The notes: a model not told the origin generated them from the letters alone. Positions 26,145 to 35,505 are shown, counted from the first letter of the stretch. The stretch is DNA of 64,000 nt from Pseudomonas sp. Au-Pse12 (GCF_021341665.1 NZ_JAJTTH010000006.1:310001-374000), one strand, 5' to 3'. Numbers and translations: made by a program.

Positions 26145-27257
26145 ATGAGCCAGCACCACCAACGCGACTGCATCGAAATCCTCATCGAAAAAGCCCGTGG
26201 CGGGCAGGTCAGCCGCCGCACCTTCCTCCAGGCCATGGGCCTGCTGGCAGCGGTGCCGCTGGCGCTGCGCAGCGGCATCAGCTGGGCGGCGGACAAGCCC
26301 CTGGTGGTGGTCAACTGGGGCGGCGATGCGCTCAAGGCCTTTCGCAGCGCCTGGACCGACAGCTTCACCCAGAGCACCGGCATCCCGGTGCGCATCGACG
26401 GCGCCGGCCCCACCGAAGGCGCCATCCGCTCGCAGCTGGCCAGCGGCCGGCCAAGCTGGGACGTGGTGGATGTGGACAGCTACAGCGCCATGACCCTGGG
26501 CCGCGACAAGGTCCTGCAACCCCTGGACTACAGCGTGGTGCAACGCGACCTGGTGGCGCCGTCGCTGTCCCACGAGCACGGCATCGCCGGCTACCTGTTC
26601 AGCTACGTGATCGCCTGGGACAGCCAGAAATACGGCAACAACGGCCCCAAGGACTGGGCGGATTTCTGGAACGTGGAGAAATTCCCCGGCAAGCGCACCC
26701 TCTACAAATGGATGAACGGCATGCTCGAAGCCGCGCTGCTGGCCGATGGCGTGGCCGCCGACCAGTTGTACCCGCTGGACGTGCCCCGAGCCTTGCGCAA
26801 GATCGATGAGCTCAAGCCCCACGTCCTGTCGTTCTGGGGCTCGGGCGCGGAAAGCCAGCAACTGATGATCGAAGGCGAAGCCTCCATGGGCGCCATCTGG
26901 CACACCCGCGCCACCCTGCTCCACGAGGACAGCGACGGGCGCATCAAATGGGGCTTCGACAATGCCTTCCTCAACGCCAGCAGTTGGGGCGTGCTCAAGG
27001 ACAACCCGGCGGGCGCCGCGCCGGCCATGCAGTTCATCCAGCACGCCTTGCAGCCGGCCGGCCAGTTGAAGCTGTTCGAAGCCCTGGGCAACGGCCCGTC
27101 CAACGCCGCCACCCAGCAACTGATGAGCGCCGAGCAGCGGGAGATCAACTGCGCCTCCGAAGCCAACATGAAGAAGCAGATCTTCCTCAATACCCAGTGG
27201 TACGCCGACCACTACTCCAGCACCCTGGAGCAGTACCTGACCCACCTCTCCAAGTGA
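26145..27257 (+). CDS. Tat-exported extracellular solute-binding protein (PotD/PotF-like)
   Basis: A 370-residue binding protein of family 1/8. Its leader SRRTFLQAMGLLAAVPLAL is a twin-arginine signal, so it is exported folded; cleavage is probably near AADKP. The mature part has VVNWGGDALKAF at its start, as in polyamine- and opine-type binding proteins, and WDVVDVDSYSAM. Start ATG 26145 has GAGG upstream; an in-frame TTG at 26115 is less likely. Most polyamine-binding proteins use the Sec route, so the Tat leader is notable. The ligand is unknown. Confidence 0.87.
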   Translation: MSQHHQRDCIEILIEKARGGQVSRRTFLQAMGLLAAVPLALRSGISWAADKPLVVVNWGGDALKAFRSAWTDSFTQSTGIPVRIDGAGPTEGAIRSQLASGRPSWDVVDVDSYSAMTLGRDKVLQPLDYSVVQRDLVAPSLSHEHGIAGYLFSYVIAWDSQKYGNNGPKDWADFWNVEKFPGKRTLYKWMNGMLEAALLADGVAADQLYPLDVPRALRKIDELKPHVLSFWGSGAESQQLMIEGEASMGAIWHTRATLLHEDSDGRIKWGFDNAFLNASSWGVLKDNPAGAAPAMQFIQHALQPAGQLKLFEALGNGPSNAATQQLMSAEQREINCASEANMKKQIFLNTQWYADHYSSTLEQYLTHLSK

Positions 27258-27267
27258 GCCGTCGACC

Positions 27268-28104
27268 ATGAGTGCAACCCGAACCGCGCGCCTGGAACGC
27301 AGCCTGCTGCTGTTCCCGCTGCCGCTGCTGCTGGTGGTGTTCTACCTGTTGCCGTTCTTCGGCGTGGTGAGCTGGAGCTTCACCCTGCCCGAGCCCGGAA
27401 TCGAGCAGTACCAGCGCATTGCCACGGACCCGGCGATCCACGACATGCTCCTGCGCACCCTGCGCCTGTGCCTGACCGTGAGCCTCCTGGCCCTGGTGAT
27501 CGGCTACCTGCTGGCCTACTGCTGGGTGTTCAGCCCGCCGTTCTGGCAGCGCATGGTGGAGATCTGCGTGTTCATCCCGTTCTGGATCTCGGTGCTGGTG
27601 CGGGCCTTCGGCTGGCTGATCGCCCTGCGCAGCAACGGCGTGGTCAATGACAGCCTGCTGTCCCTGGGCTGGATCGACCACCCGTTGCAGCTGACCCGCA
27701 ACGAGCTGGGGGTGGTGATCGGCATGCTGCACTTCATGATTCCGTATGCGCTGTTCCCGCTGCTGTCGAGCATGCGCCAGCTGGATCAACGGGTGCTGCT
27801 GGCCTCGCGCGGCCTGGGGGCCGGCGCGCTGCGGACCTTCTGGCAAGTGCTGCTGCCGCAGACCCTGCCGGGGCTCTTGGGGGCCTTCATCATGGTCTTC
27901 GTGTTCTGCCTGGGCTTTTTCATCACCCCGGTGCTGCTGGGCGGCGGGCAGACGGTGATGATCGCCGAGTACGTGTTCCTGCAGATGTTCCAGACCAGCA
28001 ACTGGGGCCTGGGCGCGGCCCTGAGCCTGGTGCTGCTGGCCCTGGTCAGCGCGCTGATCTGGCTGCTGCTGCGCGTCACCCGTGTCAATCGACTGGTGGG
28101 TTGA
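27268..28104 (+). CDS. ABC transporter permease (PotB/PotH-like)
   Basis: A 278-residue inner-membrane permease with six helices. The EAA docking loop is ASRGLGAGALRTFWQVLLPQ. The first helix is followed by a periplasmic segment (WSFTLPEPGIEQY), as in PotB/PotH. It sits 10 bases after the binding-protein gene and 7 bases before the next permease gene, so all three are cotranscribed. Confidence 0.88.
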   Translation: MSATRTARLERSLLLFPLPLLLVVFYLLPFFGVVSWSFTLPEPGIEQYQRIATDPAIHDMLLRTLRLCLTVSLLALVIGYLLAYCWVFSPPFWQRMVEICVFIPFWISVLVRAFGWLIALRSNGVVNDSLLSLGWIDHPLQLTRNELGVVIGMLHFMIPYALFPLLSSMRQLDQRVLLASRGLGAGALRTFWQVLLPQTLPGLLGAFIMVFVFCLGFFITPVLLGGGQTVMIAEYVFLQMFQTSNWGLGAALSLVLLALVSALIWLLLRVTRVNRLVG

Positions 28105-28111
28105 GGTCACT

Positions 28112-28927
28112 ATGAATACACATCGCACTGCATTGAGTACCCGGCTGATCGCTGTGGTCGCCATGGCCTTCATGCTGTTCCCGCTGCTGACGGTGATCCC
28201 GGTGTCGTTCACCGCCAAGCGCTACCTGTCGATGCCGGACGGCAACTGGTCGCTGCGGCACTATGAGGCGCTGCTGAGCAACCCCGACTGGCTGTCGAGC
28301 ATCGGCCAGAGCCTGGCGATTGCCAGCGCCACCAGCCTGATCGCCACCTTGCTGGCGGTGAGTTTCAGCCTCGGCATCTGGTACCTGCGCTCGCGCCTGG
28401 CGACCCTGCTGATCGGCCTGGTGCTGCTGCCCATGGCCATTCCGCCGGTGATCTCGGCGCTGGTGCTGTACTTCATGGAAACCAACCTCGGGCGCATCGC
28501 CCCGGGCTGGGGCTACGACACCTTGCCCGGGGTGGTGATCGCCCACGTGGTGATGGTGGTGCCCTACGGCGTGGTGACCATGCTGGTGGCCCTGAGCCAG
28601 GTGGACCGGCGCATCGAGCTGGCTTCGCGCAACCTCGGCGCGAGCCTGATGCAGACCACCTTCCTGGTGATGCTGCCGAACCTCAAGCTGGGGATCTTCT
28701 CCACCGCGCTGCTGAGCTTTGCCCTGTCCTGGGAGGAGGTGGCGGTGACCCTGTTCATCACCAGCGTCGACGTCAACACCTTGCCGCGGCGGATCTGGAG
28801 CGGCTTGCGGGACAACGTCGACCCCAGCGTGGCGGCGATCTCGGTGCTGCTGATCGGCCTGACCCTGCTGGTGCTCATGGGCCGCCTGGCCCTGCAATAC
28901 GCCGCCCAGCGCCGCGCCCGCCCCTAG
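28112..28927 (+). CDS. ABC transporter permease (PotC/PotI-like)
   Basis: A 271-residue partner permease with six helices and the EAA loop ASRNLGASLMQTTFLVMLPN. The start at ATG 28112 has GAGG six bases upstream and lies just after the previous stop. Together with the preceding genes it completes a PotABCD-type importer. A REP pair follows rather than a conventional terminator. Confidence 0.88.
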   Translation: MNTHRTALSTRLIAVVAMAFMLFPLLTVIPVSFTAKRYLSMPDGNWSLRHYEALLSNPDWLSSIGQSLAIASATSLIATLLAVSFSLGIWYLRSRLATLLIGLVLLPMAIPPVISALVLYFMETNLGRIAPGWGYDTLPGVVIAHVVMVVPYGVVTMLVALSQVDRRIELASRNLGASLMQTTFLVMLPNLKLGIFSTALLSFALSWEEVAVTLFITSVDVNTLPRRIWSGLRDNVDPSVAAISVLLIGLTLLVLMGRLALQYAAQRRARP

Positions 28928-28936
28928 CCACCGCTA

Positions 28937-29070
28937 CGTGGCGAGGGAGCTTGCTCGCGCTCGGGCGCGCAGCGGCCGCAACGCCTGAATCCGTGGTCAG
29001 CCTGCAAGATCCGGGATTCAGGCATTGGGCCGGCTTCGCCAGCCAGCGGGAGCAAGCTCCCTCGCCACGG
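28937..29070. repeat. REP doublet (REPIN-like) with nested hairpin
   Basis: GTGGCGAGGGAGCTTGCTC at the left and its inverted copy GAGCAAGCTCCCTCGCCAC at the right are the classic fluorescent-Pseudomonas REP. Between them GCCTGAATCC (28983-28992) pairs with GGATTCAGGC (29014-29023). The whole element can fold into a long cruciform and probably protects the upstream transcript. Confidence 0.85.
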
Positions 29071-29453
29071 TGCCCACCCTCCTCCTTGCCAACCTCCTCG
29101 GCTATCGGCCTTCGAGCTGACCGAAGTCATGCCCCGCGCCCACGGTTTTGTCCGATAGTGCGCCGCTCGCTGCACCCGGTTGCCCAGGCTCTTCTAGACT
29201 CAATGAGTGGTCGTATTCGGAACTGAGCAAGTCGCTTTCGTGCGGATCAATCAGAGGCAGCGTGTCAAGCTGCCCTTTATGCCCTGAACAGGTGCGGCAA
29301 CGACCGCGCCGGGTACAACAAGATGCCCATTCAGGGTGCATGGCCAACGGCCTGAAACGCCGCGCTACCGTGACGTGGCAACCAGTGTCGCAGCCGACAC
29401 TTTCGGACAGCCGACAACCACCAGGTGTGTCCGTGACCGTGAGGAATTGCTGT
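29071..29453. other. Upstream region of the fds operon
   Basis: About 380 bases with no convincing gene. It contains an AGGCAGC-loop-GCTGCCCT hairpin near 29253-29273 and a GTGTCG/CGACAC hairpin near 29386-29401. These may belong to a long leader of the formate dehydrogenase mRNA. A sigma-54 promoter was looked for and not found with correct spacing. Confidence 0.35.
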
Positions 29454-29930
29454 ATGCCTGATGAAACACTGCACCTGCCGTTGATCCACGCCCTGCTGGA
29501 GCGTCACAAGGGCTCCCCGGGCGCGCTGTTGCCGATTCTCCACCAGATTCAGCAGGAGCTCGGCTACGTCCCCGATCTGGCCGTCCCGGACATCGCCCAT
29601 GCGCTCAATCAGAGCCAGGCGGAAGTGCGCGGGGTGATCAGCTTCTACCATGATTTCCGCACCGCGCCGCCGGCGCGGCACATCCTGCGCCTGTGCCGTG
29701 CCGAGTCCTGCCAGAGCCGCGGCTCCGAGCAGCTGGCGGCGCAATTGCGCGAGCGCCTGCAGCTGGATGACCACGGCAGCAGCGCCGACGGTTCCATCAG
29801 CCTGCGACCGGTGTATTGCCTGGGGGCCTGTGCCTGTTCGCCGGCCCTGGAACTGGACGGGCAACTGCACGCCCGGGTCAGCGCCGAACGCCTGGATGCG
29901 CTGCTGGACAGCTGCCGGGAGGACGCGTGA
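29454..29930 (+). CDS. fdsG: NAD-dependent formate dehydrogenase, gamma subunit
   Basis: A 158-residue NuoE-like subunit that carries a [2Fe-2S] cluster. The ligands are Cys81, Cys86, Cys122 and Cys126 in LCRAESC and YCLGAC. It passes electrons between the molybdenum subunit and the FMN/NAD subunit. The start at ATG 29454 is supported by GAGGAA; the frame is open further upstream, but that stretch has no family resemblance. First gene of fdsGBAD. It ends TGATG, overlapping fdsB by one base. Confidence 0.93.
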   Translation: MPDETLHLPLIHALLERHKGSPGALLPILHQIQQELGYVPDLAVPDIAHALNQSQAEVRGVISFYHDFRTAPPARHILRLCRAESCQSRGSEQLAAQLRERLQLDDHGSSADGSISLRPVYCLGACACSPALELDGQLHARVSAERLDALLDSCREDA

Positions 29931-31489
29931 TGCCGAGCCTCTATCTGCCCTGTGATTCCCTGGCCCGGGCCGTGGGCGCCGACGCGGTGGCCGCCGCCAT
30001 CGCCGCCCAGGCCGAACAGCGCCACCTGCCGCTGCAACTGCAACGCACCAGCTCCCGTGGCCTGTACTGGCTGGAGCCGCTTTTGGAAGTCGACACCCCG
30101 GACGGGCGCCTGGGCTTTGGCCCGCTGAGCGTCGCCGACGTGCCTTCGTTGCTCGATGCCCTGCAAGGCGATCCCGCCAGCCATCCCCTGGCCCTGGGCC
30201 GGGTGGAAGACCTGCCCTATCTGAAAAGCCAGCAACGCTTGCTGTTCGCCCGCGCCGGTATTACCCGGCCGCTGTCCCTGGCGGACTATCGGGCCCATGG
30301 CGGCTTCGAGGGGCTGGACCGTTCCATCGCCCTGGGCGGTGAGCAGACCGTGGCCGCGGTGCTCGATTCCGGCCTGCGTGGCCGTGGCGGCGCGGCGTTC
30401 CCCGCCGGGATCAAATGGCGCACCGTGCGCGACACGCCGCCGCAGCAGAAGTACGTGGTGTGCAACGCCGACGAAGGCGACTCCGGCACCTTCGCCGACC
30501 GCATGCTGATGGAAGGCGACCCGTTCCTGCTGATCGAAGGCATGGCCATTGCCGGCCTCGCGGTCGGCGCCAGCTACGGCTACATCTACGTGCGCTCGGA
30601 ATACCCACAGGCGGTGGCGACCCTGCGCGAGGCCCTGGACATCGCCCGGGATGCCGGTTACCTCGGGGCCAATGCCGGCGGCAGCGGCCAGGCCTTCGAC
30701 CTGGAAGTACGGGTCGGCGCCGGGGCCTATATCTGCGGCGAGGAAACCGCCCTGCTGGACTCCCTGGAAGGCAAGCGCGGCATCGTCCGCGCCAAGCCGC
30801 CGATCCCGGCGTTGCAAGGCCTGTTCGGCCAGCCGACCCTGGTGCACAACGTGCTGACCCTGGCCTCGGTGCCGCTGATCCTGGAAAAGGGCGCGGCCTT
30901 CTATCGCGACTACGGCATGGGCCGCTCCCTGGGCACCATGCCCTTTCAACTGGCGGGCAACGTGCGTCATGGTGGCCTGGTGGAACGGGCCTTCGGCCTG
31001 ACCCTGCGCGAGCTGGTGGAAGGCTACGGCGGCGGCACTGCCAGCGGCCGGCCGCTGAAGGCCGCGCAAGTGGGCGGCCCTCTTGGCGCCTGGGTGCCGC
31101 CGGCGCAGTTCGATACGCCGCTGGATTACGAAGCCTTCGCCGCCATGGGCGCGATGCTCGGCCACGGCGGCGTGGTGGTCGCCGATGACAGCCTGGACAT
31201 GGCCCACATGGCGCGCTTCGCCCTGCAATTCTGCGCCGAGGAATCCTGCGGCAAATGCACCCCGTGCCGCATCGGTTCGACCCGCGGCGTGGAGGTCATC
31301 GACCGCCTGCTGGCCGCGCCACAGGCCGAGGATCGCCAGACCCAGGCGATCATCCTCAAGGACCTGTGCGACACCCTGCAATACGGCTCGCTGTGCGCCC
31401 TGGGCGGGATGACGTCCTACCCGGTGGCCAGCGCCCTGAAGCACTTCCCCGCCGACTTCGGTCTGGCGCCCTCGGAGGCCGAGCAATGA
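29930..31489 (+). CDS. fdsB: NAD-dependent formate dehydrogenase, beta subunit
   Basis: A 519-residue NuoF-like flavoprotein that reduces NAD+ with electrons from formate. GRGGAAFPAGIKW binds NADH, NADEGDSGTFADR and GAYICGEETAL bind FMN, and Cys440, Cys443, Cys446 with Cys489 bind a [4Fe-4S] cluster. An N-terminal thioredoxin-like extension of about 110 residues is usual for FdsB and absent from NuoF. GGAGG precedes the start. Its stop overlaps the fdsA start in ATGA. Confidence 0.94.
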   Translation: MPSLYLPCDSLARAVGADAVAAAIAAQAEQRHLPLQLQRTSSRGLYWLEPLLEVDTPDGRLGFGPLSVADVPSLLDALQGDPASHPLALGRVEDLPYLKSQQRLLFARAGITRPLSLADYRAHGGFEGLDRSIALGGEQTVAAVLDSGLRGRGGAAFPAGIKWRTVRDTPPQQKYVVCNADEGDSGTFADRMLMEGDPFLLIEGMAIAGLAVGASYGYIYVRSEYPQAVATLREALDIARDAGYLGANAGGSGQAFDLEVRVGAGAYICGEETALLDSLEGKRGIVRAKPPIPALQGLFGQPTLVHNVLTLASVPLILEKGAAFYRDYGMGRSLGTMPFQLAGNVRHGGLVERAFGLTLRELVEGYGGGTASGRPLKAAQVGGPLGAWVPPAQFDTPLDYEAFAAMGAMLGHGGVVVADDSLDMAHMARFALQFCAEESCGKCTPCRIGSTRGVEVIDRLLAAPQAEDRQTQAIILKDLCDTLQYGSLCALGGMTSYPVASALKHFPADFGLAPSEAEQ

Positions 31490-34383
31490 TCAGCATTTTC
31501 GACCCAGCCACAGACATCGACCTCAATGCCGTGGACTTCGGCACCCCGGCCCGCGACAGCCAGGTGCAGGTCAGCCTGAACATCGACGGGCGCAGCATCA
31601 GCGTGCCCCAGGGCACTTCGGTAATGCGCGCCGCAGCCCTGATGGGCACCACCATCCCCAAACTCTGCGCCACCGACAGCCTGGAAGCCTTCGGCTCGTG
31701 CCGCATGTGCCTGGTGGAGATCGACGGCATGCGCGGCTACCCGGCCTCCTGCACCACCCCGGTCAGCGAAGGCATGGTGGTGCATACGCAAACACCGAAG
31801 CTGGCGACCCTGCGGCGTAACGTGATGGAGCTGTACATCTCCGACCACCCGCTGGACTGCCTGACCTGCTCGGCCAACGGCAACTGCGAACTGCAGACCG
31901 TGGCCGGCCAGGTGGGCCTGCGGGAAGTGCGCTACGGCTATGACGGCGCCAACCACCTGCAAGACCAGAAAGACACCTCCAACCCCTACTTCGACTACGA
32001 CCCGAGCAAGTGCATCGTCTGCAACCGCTGCGTGCGCGCCTGCGAGGAAACCCAGGGCACCTTCGCCCTGACCATCAGCGGCCGCGGCTTCGAATCCCGG
32101 GTCGCGGCGGCCGGTGGCGACAACTTCCTGGACTCCGAATGCGTGTCCTGCGGTGCCTGTGTGCAAGCCTGCCCCACCGCGACCCTGATGGAAAAAAGCG
32201 TGGTGGAAATGGGCCAGCCGGAACGCGCGGTGATCACCACCTGTGCCTACTGCGGGGTCGGCTGCTCGTTCCGCGCCGAGATGAAGGGCGACCAACTGGT
32301 GCGCATGGTCCCGGACAAGAACGGCCAGGCCAACCACGGCCACTCCTGCGTCAAGGGTCGCTTCGCCTGGGGCTACGCCACCCACCCGGACCGCATCACC
32401 AAACCGATGATCCGCAAGCACATCAGCGACCCGTGGCAGGAAGTCAGCTGGGACGAAGCGGTGACCTACGCCGCCAGCGAGCTGCGGCGCATCCAGTTCA
32501 AGTACGGCCGCGACTCCATCGGCGGCATCACTTCCAGCCGCTGCACCAACGAAGAGACTTACCTGGTGCAGAAACTGGTGCGGGCGGCCTTCGGCAACAA
32601 CAACGTCGACACCTGCGCCCGCGTCTGCCATTCACCCACCGGCTACGGCCTCAAGCAGACCCTGGGGGAGTCCGCCGGCACCCAGAGCTTCGACTCGGTG
32701 ATGCAGGCCGATGTGATCCTGGTGATGGGCGCCAACCCCAGCGACGCGCACCCGGTGTTCGGCTCCCAGCTCAAGCGGCGCCTGCGTGAAGGGGCCAAGC
32801 TGATCGTCATCGACCCGCGACGCATCGACCTGGTGGACTCGGTGCACGCCCGCGCCGAACTGCACCTGGCCCTGCGCCCGGGCACCAACGTGGCCATGCT
32901 CAATGCCCTGGCCCATGTGATCGTTACCGAGGGCCTGGTCAACCAGGCATTCGTCGAAGCCCGCTGCGAGCCGGAAGCCTTCGCCCAGTGGAGCGCCTTC
33001 GTCAGCCGCGCCGACAACTCGCCGGAAGTGCTCGGCGCCATCTGTGGCGTGCCCGCCGCCGATATCCGCGCCGCCGCGCGCTTGTACGCCACCGGCGGCA
33101 ACGCGGCGATCTACTACGGCCTGGGCGTCACCGAACACAGCCAGGGCAGCACCTCGGTGATGGGCATTGCCAACCTGGCCATGGCCACCGGCAACATCGG
33201 TCGTGAAGGGGTGGGCGTGAACCCGCTGCGGGGCCAGAACAACGTCCAGGGCTCCTGCGACATGGGCTCCTTCCCCCACGAGCTGCCGGGCTACCGGCAC
33301 ATCTCCAACCAGACCGTGCGCCAGGAGTTCGAGCAGGCCTGGAACGTCACCCTGCAAGCCGACCCCGGGCTGCGCATTCCCAACATGTTCGAAGCGGCCC
33401 TGGGCGGCAGCTTCAAGGGCCTGTACTGCCAGGGCGAGGACATCGCCCAGAGCGACCCCAACACCCAGCACGTGACCGCCGCCCTGTCGGCCATGGAATG
33501 CGTGGTGGTGCAGGACATCTTCCTCAACGAAACCGCCAAGTTCGCCCATGTGTTCCTGCCGGGCAGCTCGTTCCTGGAAAAGGACGGCACCTTCACCAAC
33601 GCCGAACGGCGCATCTCGCGGGTGCGCAAGGTCATGGAACCGCTGGGTGGCAAGGCCGACTGGGAAGGCACCCTGGCCCTGGCGGCGGCCCTGGGCTACC
33701 CGATGCACTACAGCCATCCCTCGGAAATCATGGATGAAATCGCCCGCCTGACCCCGACCTTCACCGGTGTCAGCTACGCCAGCCTGGACCGTCACGGCAG
33801 CCTGCAATGGCCGTGCAACGACGCCGCCCCGGACGGCACGCCGACCATGCACATCGACGAATTCGTGCGCGGCAAGGGGCGCTTCATGCTCACCGGCTAC
33901 GTGCCCACCGACGAGAAGGTCAACAGCCGCTACCCGCTGCTGCTGACCACCGGCCGGATCCTCAGCCAGTACAACGTCGGCGCCCAGACCCGGCGCACCG
34001 ACAACGTTGCCTGGCACGCCGAGGACCGCCTGGAAATCCACCCCACCGACGCCGAGAGCCGGGGCATCAACGAAGGCGACTGGGTCGGCATCGGCAGCCG
34101 CGCCGGGCAGACCGTGCTGCGCGCCCGGGTCACCGAGCGGGTGGCACCGGGGGTGGTCTACACCACCTTCCACTTCCCCGAGTCGGGGGCCAACGTGATC
34201 ACCACCGACAACTCCGACTGGGCCACCAACTGTCCGGAGTACAAGGTCACGGCGGTGGAAGTCAGCCGCGTCTACCACCCTTCCGAATGGCAGAAGCGCT
34301 ACCAGGCATTCAGCGACGAACAGCATCGCCTGCTGGACAAGCGCGGCCGCTCCCGAGATGGCAAGGCGGAGATGCGCCGATGA
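31486..34383 (+). CDS. fdsA: NAD-dependent formate dehydrogenase, molybdenum alpha subunit
   Basis: A 965-residue catalytic subunit that oxidises formate to CO2 in the cytoplasm. The N-terminal part is NuoG-like: a [2Fe-2S] domain (CATDSLEAFGSCRMC), a His/Cys [4Fe-4S] domain and two ferredoxin-like clusters (CIVCNRCVRAC, CVSCGACVQAC). The bis-MGD domain begins at CAYCGVGCSF. The molybdenum ligand is Cys381 in VCHSP, so this is a cysteine enzyme, not a selenocysteine one. The C-terminal domain binds the pterin cofactor. It overlaps fdsB and fdsD by four bases each. Confidence 0.95.
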   Translation: MISIFDPATDIDLNAVDFGTPARDSQVQVSLNIDGRSISVPQGTSVMRAAALMGTTIPKLCATDSLEAFGSCRMCLVEIDGMRGYPASCTTPVSEGMVVHTQTPKLATLRRNVMELYISDHPLDCLTCSANGNCELQTVAGQVGLREVRYGYDGANHLQDQKDTSNPYFDYDPSKCIVCNRCVRACEETQGTFALTISGRGFESRVAAAGGDNFLDSECVSCGACVQACPTATLMEKSVVEMGQPERAVITTCAYCGVGCSFRAEMKGDQLVRMVPDKNGQANHGHSCVKGRFAWGYATHPDRITKPMIRKHISDPWQEVSWDEAVTYAASELRRIQFKYGRDSIGGITSSRCTNEETYLVQKLVRAAFGNNNVDTCARVCHSPTGYGLKQTLGESAGTQSFDSVMQADVILVMGANPSDAHPVFGSQLKRRLREGAKLIVIDPRRIDLVDSVHARAELHLALRPGTNVAMLNALAHVIVTEGLVNQAFVEARCEPEAFAQWSAFVSRADNSPEVLGAICGVPAADIRAAARLYATGGNAAIYYGLGVTEHSQGSTSVMGIANLAMATGNIGREGVGVNPLRGQNNVQGSCDMGSFPHELPGYRHISNQTVRQEFEQAWNVTLQADPGLRIPNMFEAALGGSFKGLYCQGEDIAQSDPNTQHVTAALSAMECVVVQDIFLNETAKFAHVFLPGSSFLEKDGTFTNAERRISRVRKVMEPLGGKADWEGTLALAAALGYPMHYSHPSEIMDEIARLTPTFTGVSYASLDRHGSLQWPCNDAAPDGTPTMHIDEFVRGKGRFMLTGYVPTDEKVNSRYPLLLTTGRILSQYNVGAQTRRTDNVAWHAEDRLEIHPTDAESRGINEGDWVGIGSRAGQTVLRARVTERVAPGVVYTTFHFPESGANVITTDNSDWATNCPEYKVTAVEVSRVYHPSEWQKRYQAFSDEQHRLLDKRGRSRDGKAEMRR

Positions 34384-34601
34384 GCACCGCCAACCTGATC
34401 AAGATGGCCAACCAGATCGCCTCGTACTTTGCCAACGAGCCGGATCAGGCACAGGCGGTGCTCAGCGTGCGCAACCACATGCAGATGTTCTGGACCCCGG
34501 CCATGCGCAAGGAACTGCTGGCCTGGCAGACCGAGCAGCAAGGCGCCGAACTGCACCCACTGGTGCAGCAAGCGCTGCGCGACACCGGCTGGGAGGCCTG
34601 A
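34380..34601 (+). CDS. fdsD: NAD-dependent formate dehydrogenase, delta subunit
   Basis: A 73-residue small subunit with the typical LIKMANQIASYF and NHMQMFWTPAMR segments. FdsD has no cofactor and is needed for assembly or stability of the complex. It overlaps the fdsA stop in ATGA. The fdsC/fdhD sulfurtransferase chaperone gene found between fdsA and fdsD in many operons is missing here, so it must be encoded elsewhere. Confidence 0.9.
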   Translation: MSTANLIKMANQIASYFANEPDQAQAVLSVRNHMQMFWTPAMRKELLAWQTEQQGAELHPLVQQALRDTGWEA

Positions 34602-34649
34602 ACCCGCACGCCCCGGCTTGTTGCAGCAGGCCGGGGATCCTGCAGCGGC

Positions 34650-35294
34650 TCAGTTACCCGGGCATTTTCTGTCCACCGGTGGCTTGGCCTGGAGCGCCAG
34701 CGGCATCACCGCCCCCGGCTTGCCCAGAGGCAACAGCTGGTACACCGCAAAGGCACACATCGCTGCGGTTTCACCACTGGCCTGGGGGATGTAGTTCAGG
34801 CCGACGTAGGCTTCGTAACTCTTGCCCGGCTCGAACACCACCACCTTCTTCACCTCAGGACAGGTGCGATAGGTGCTGCCGGATCCAGCGGCCGACACCC
34901 CACCTCCTTCCAGCAAAAAAGGCCGCCCCGCCGGCACCCGATACTCGGTGACAATCTCGTGGTACGCGCCCTCTCCCATGCGGATCGAGCCAACGTAGGC
35001 CGGCAGCTTCGGCGCGAAGCGCGGCAGCATGTCGATCTGCCGCGGCTGCAACGGAAACTGCGGGTAATTGATATTGGCTTGCTGATTACTGCCAAAACGC
35101 CCGGCCTTGGCCAGGCGCTTGCTGTCCCCCAGGCAACCGGCATAAGCCTCCCCACGCACCTCACCGTTGGTGATCACCCGCAACTGCGCGGTTGGCACAC
35201 TCAGGGGTGGTTCCGAATAGGGCAGCACCGGTTTGACACTGCAAGCACCGAGCAACGACAGCAGCGCCAGCAAGGTGATATTTCTGGGTTTCAT
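34650..35294 (-). CDS. Predicted lipoprotein of unknown function
   Basis: A 214-residue protein. The lipobox LLGAC places the lipidated cysteine at residue 18, followed by SVKP, which suits outer-membrane sorting. The mature part includes a VGSIRMGEGAYHEIVTEY segment and cysteines that could pair. The start ATG 35292-35294 follows AAGGAAAG. Its 3' end converges with the fds operon. No recognised domain. Confidence 0.75.
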   Translation of the reverse strand: MKPRNITLLALLSLLGACSVKPVLPYSEPPLSVPTAQLRVITNGEVRGEAYAGCLGDSKRLAKAGRFGSNQQANINYPQFPLQPRQIDMLPRFAPKLPAYVGSIRMGEGAYHEIVTEYRVPAGRPFLLEGGGVSAAGSGSTYRTCPEVKKVVVFEPGKSYEAYVGLNYIPQASGETAAMCAFAVYQLLPLGKPGAVMPLALQAKPPVDRKCPGN

Positions 35295-35463
35295 GACTGA
35301 TCTTTCCTTTATTTGAAGCGGCATGAGCGGCTGAGCAGGCTATCGGCCGCGTGCCGGCAGTCTTCACTGGAACATCCCCTCATCGCGCATGAACCTTGAG
35401 TGCCGGGGAACACTGCGCACACAGCCCGCACAGGCCCATGCAAAAATAGTCAGATTTCAGGGG

Positions 35464-35491
35464 TTTACAGAACCCCGCCAATCGCTATAAT
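35464..35491 (+). promoter_or_regulatory. sigma-70 promoter of tRNA-Thr
   Basis: TTTACA (35464-35469) and a perfect TATAAT (35486-35491) are 16 bases apart; the tRNA starts 15 bases after the -10. Confidence 0.85.
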
Positions 35492-35505
35492 CGTCGCCCT
35501 AACAC

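Noticed and set aside
28937-29070. CRISPR array
   Set aside because: The repeats are inverted, only two in number, and match Pseudomonas REP elements; there are no regular spacers or cas genes anywhere in the window.
29360-29410. Sigma-54 promoter upstream of fdsG
   Set aside because: A TGGCA-like element is present, but the GG to GC spacing is 11 rather than 10 bases.
29148-29453. Extension of FdsG by about 100 residues
   Set aside because: The extra sequence is Ser/Pro/Cys-rich with no family resemblance; the internal ATG has a strong ribosome-binding site.
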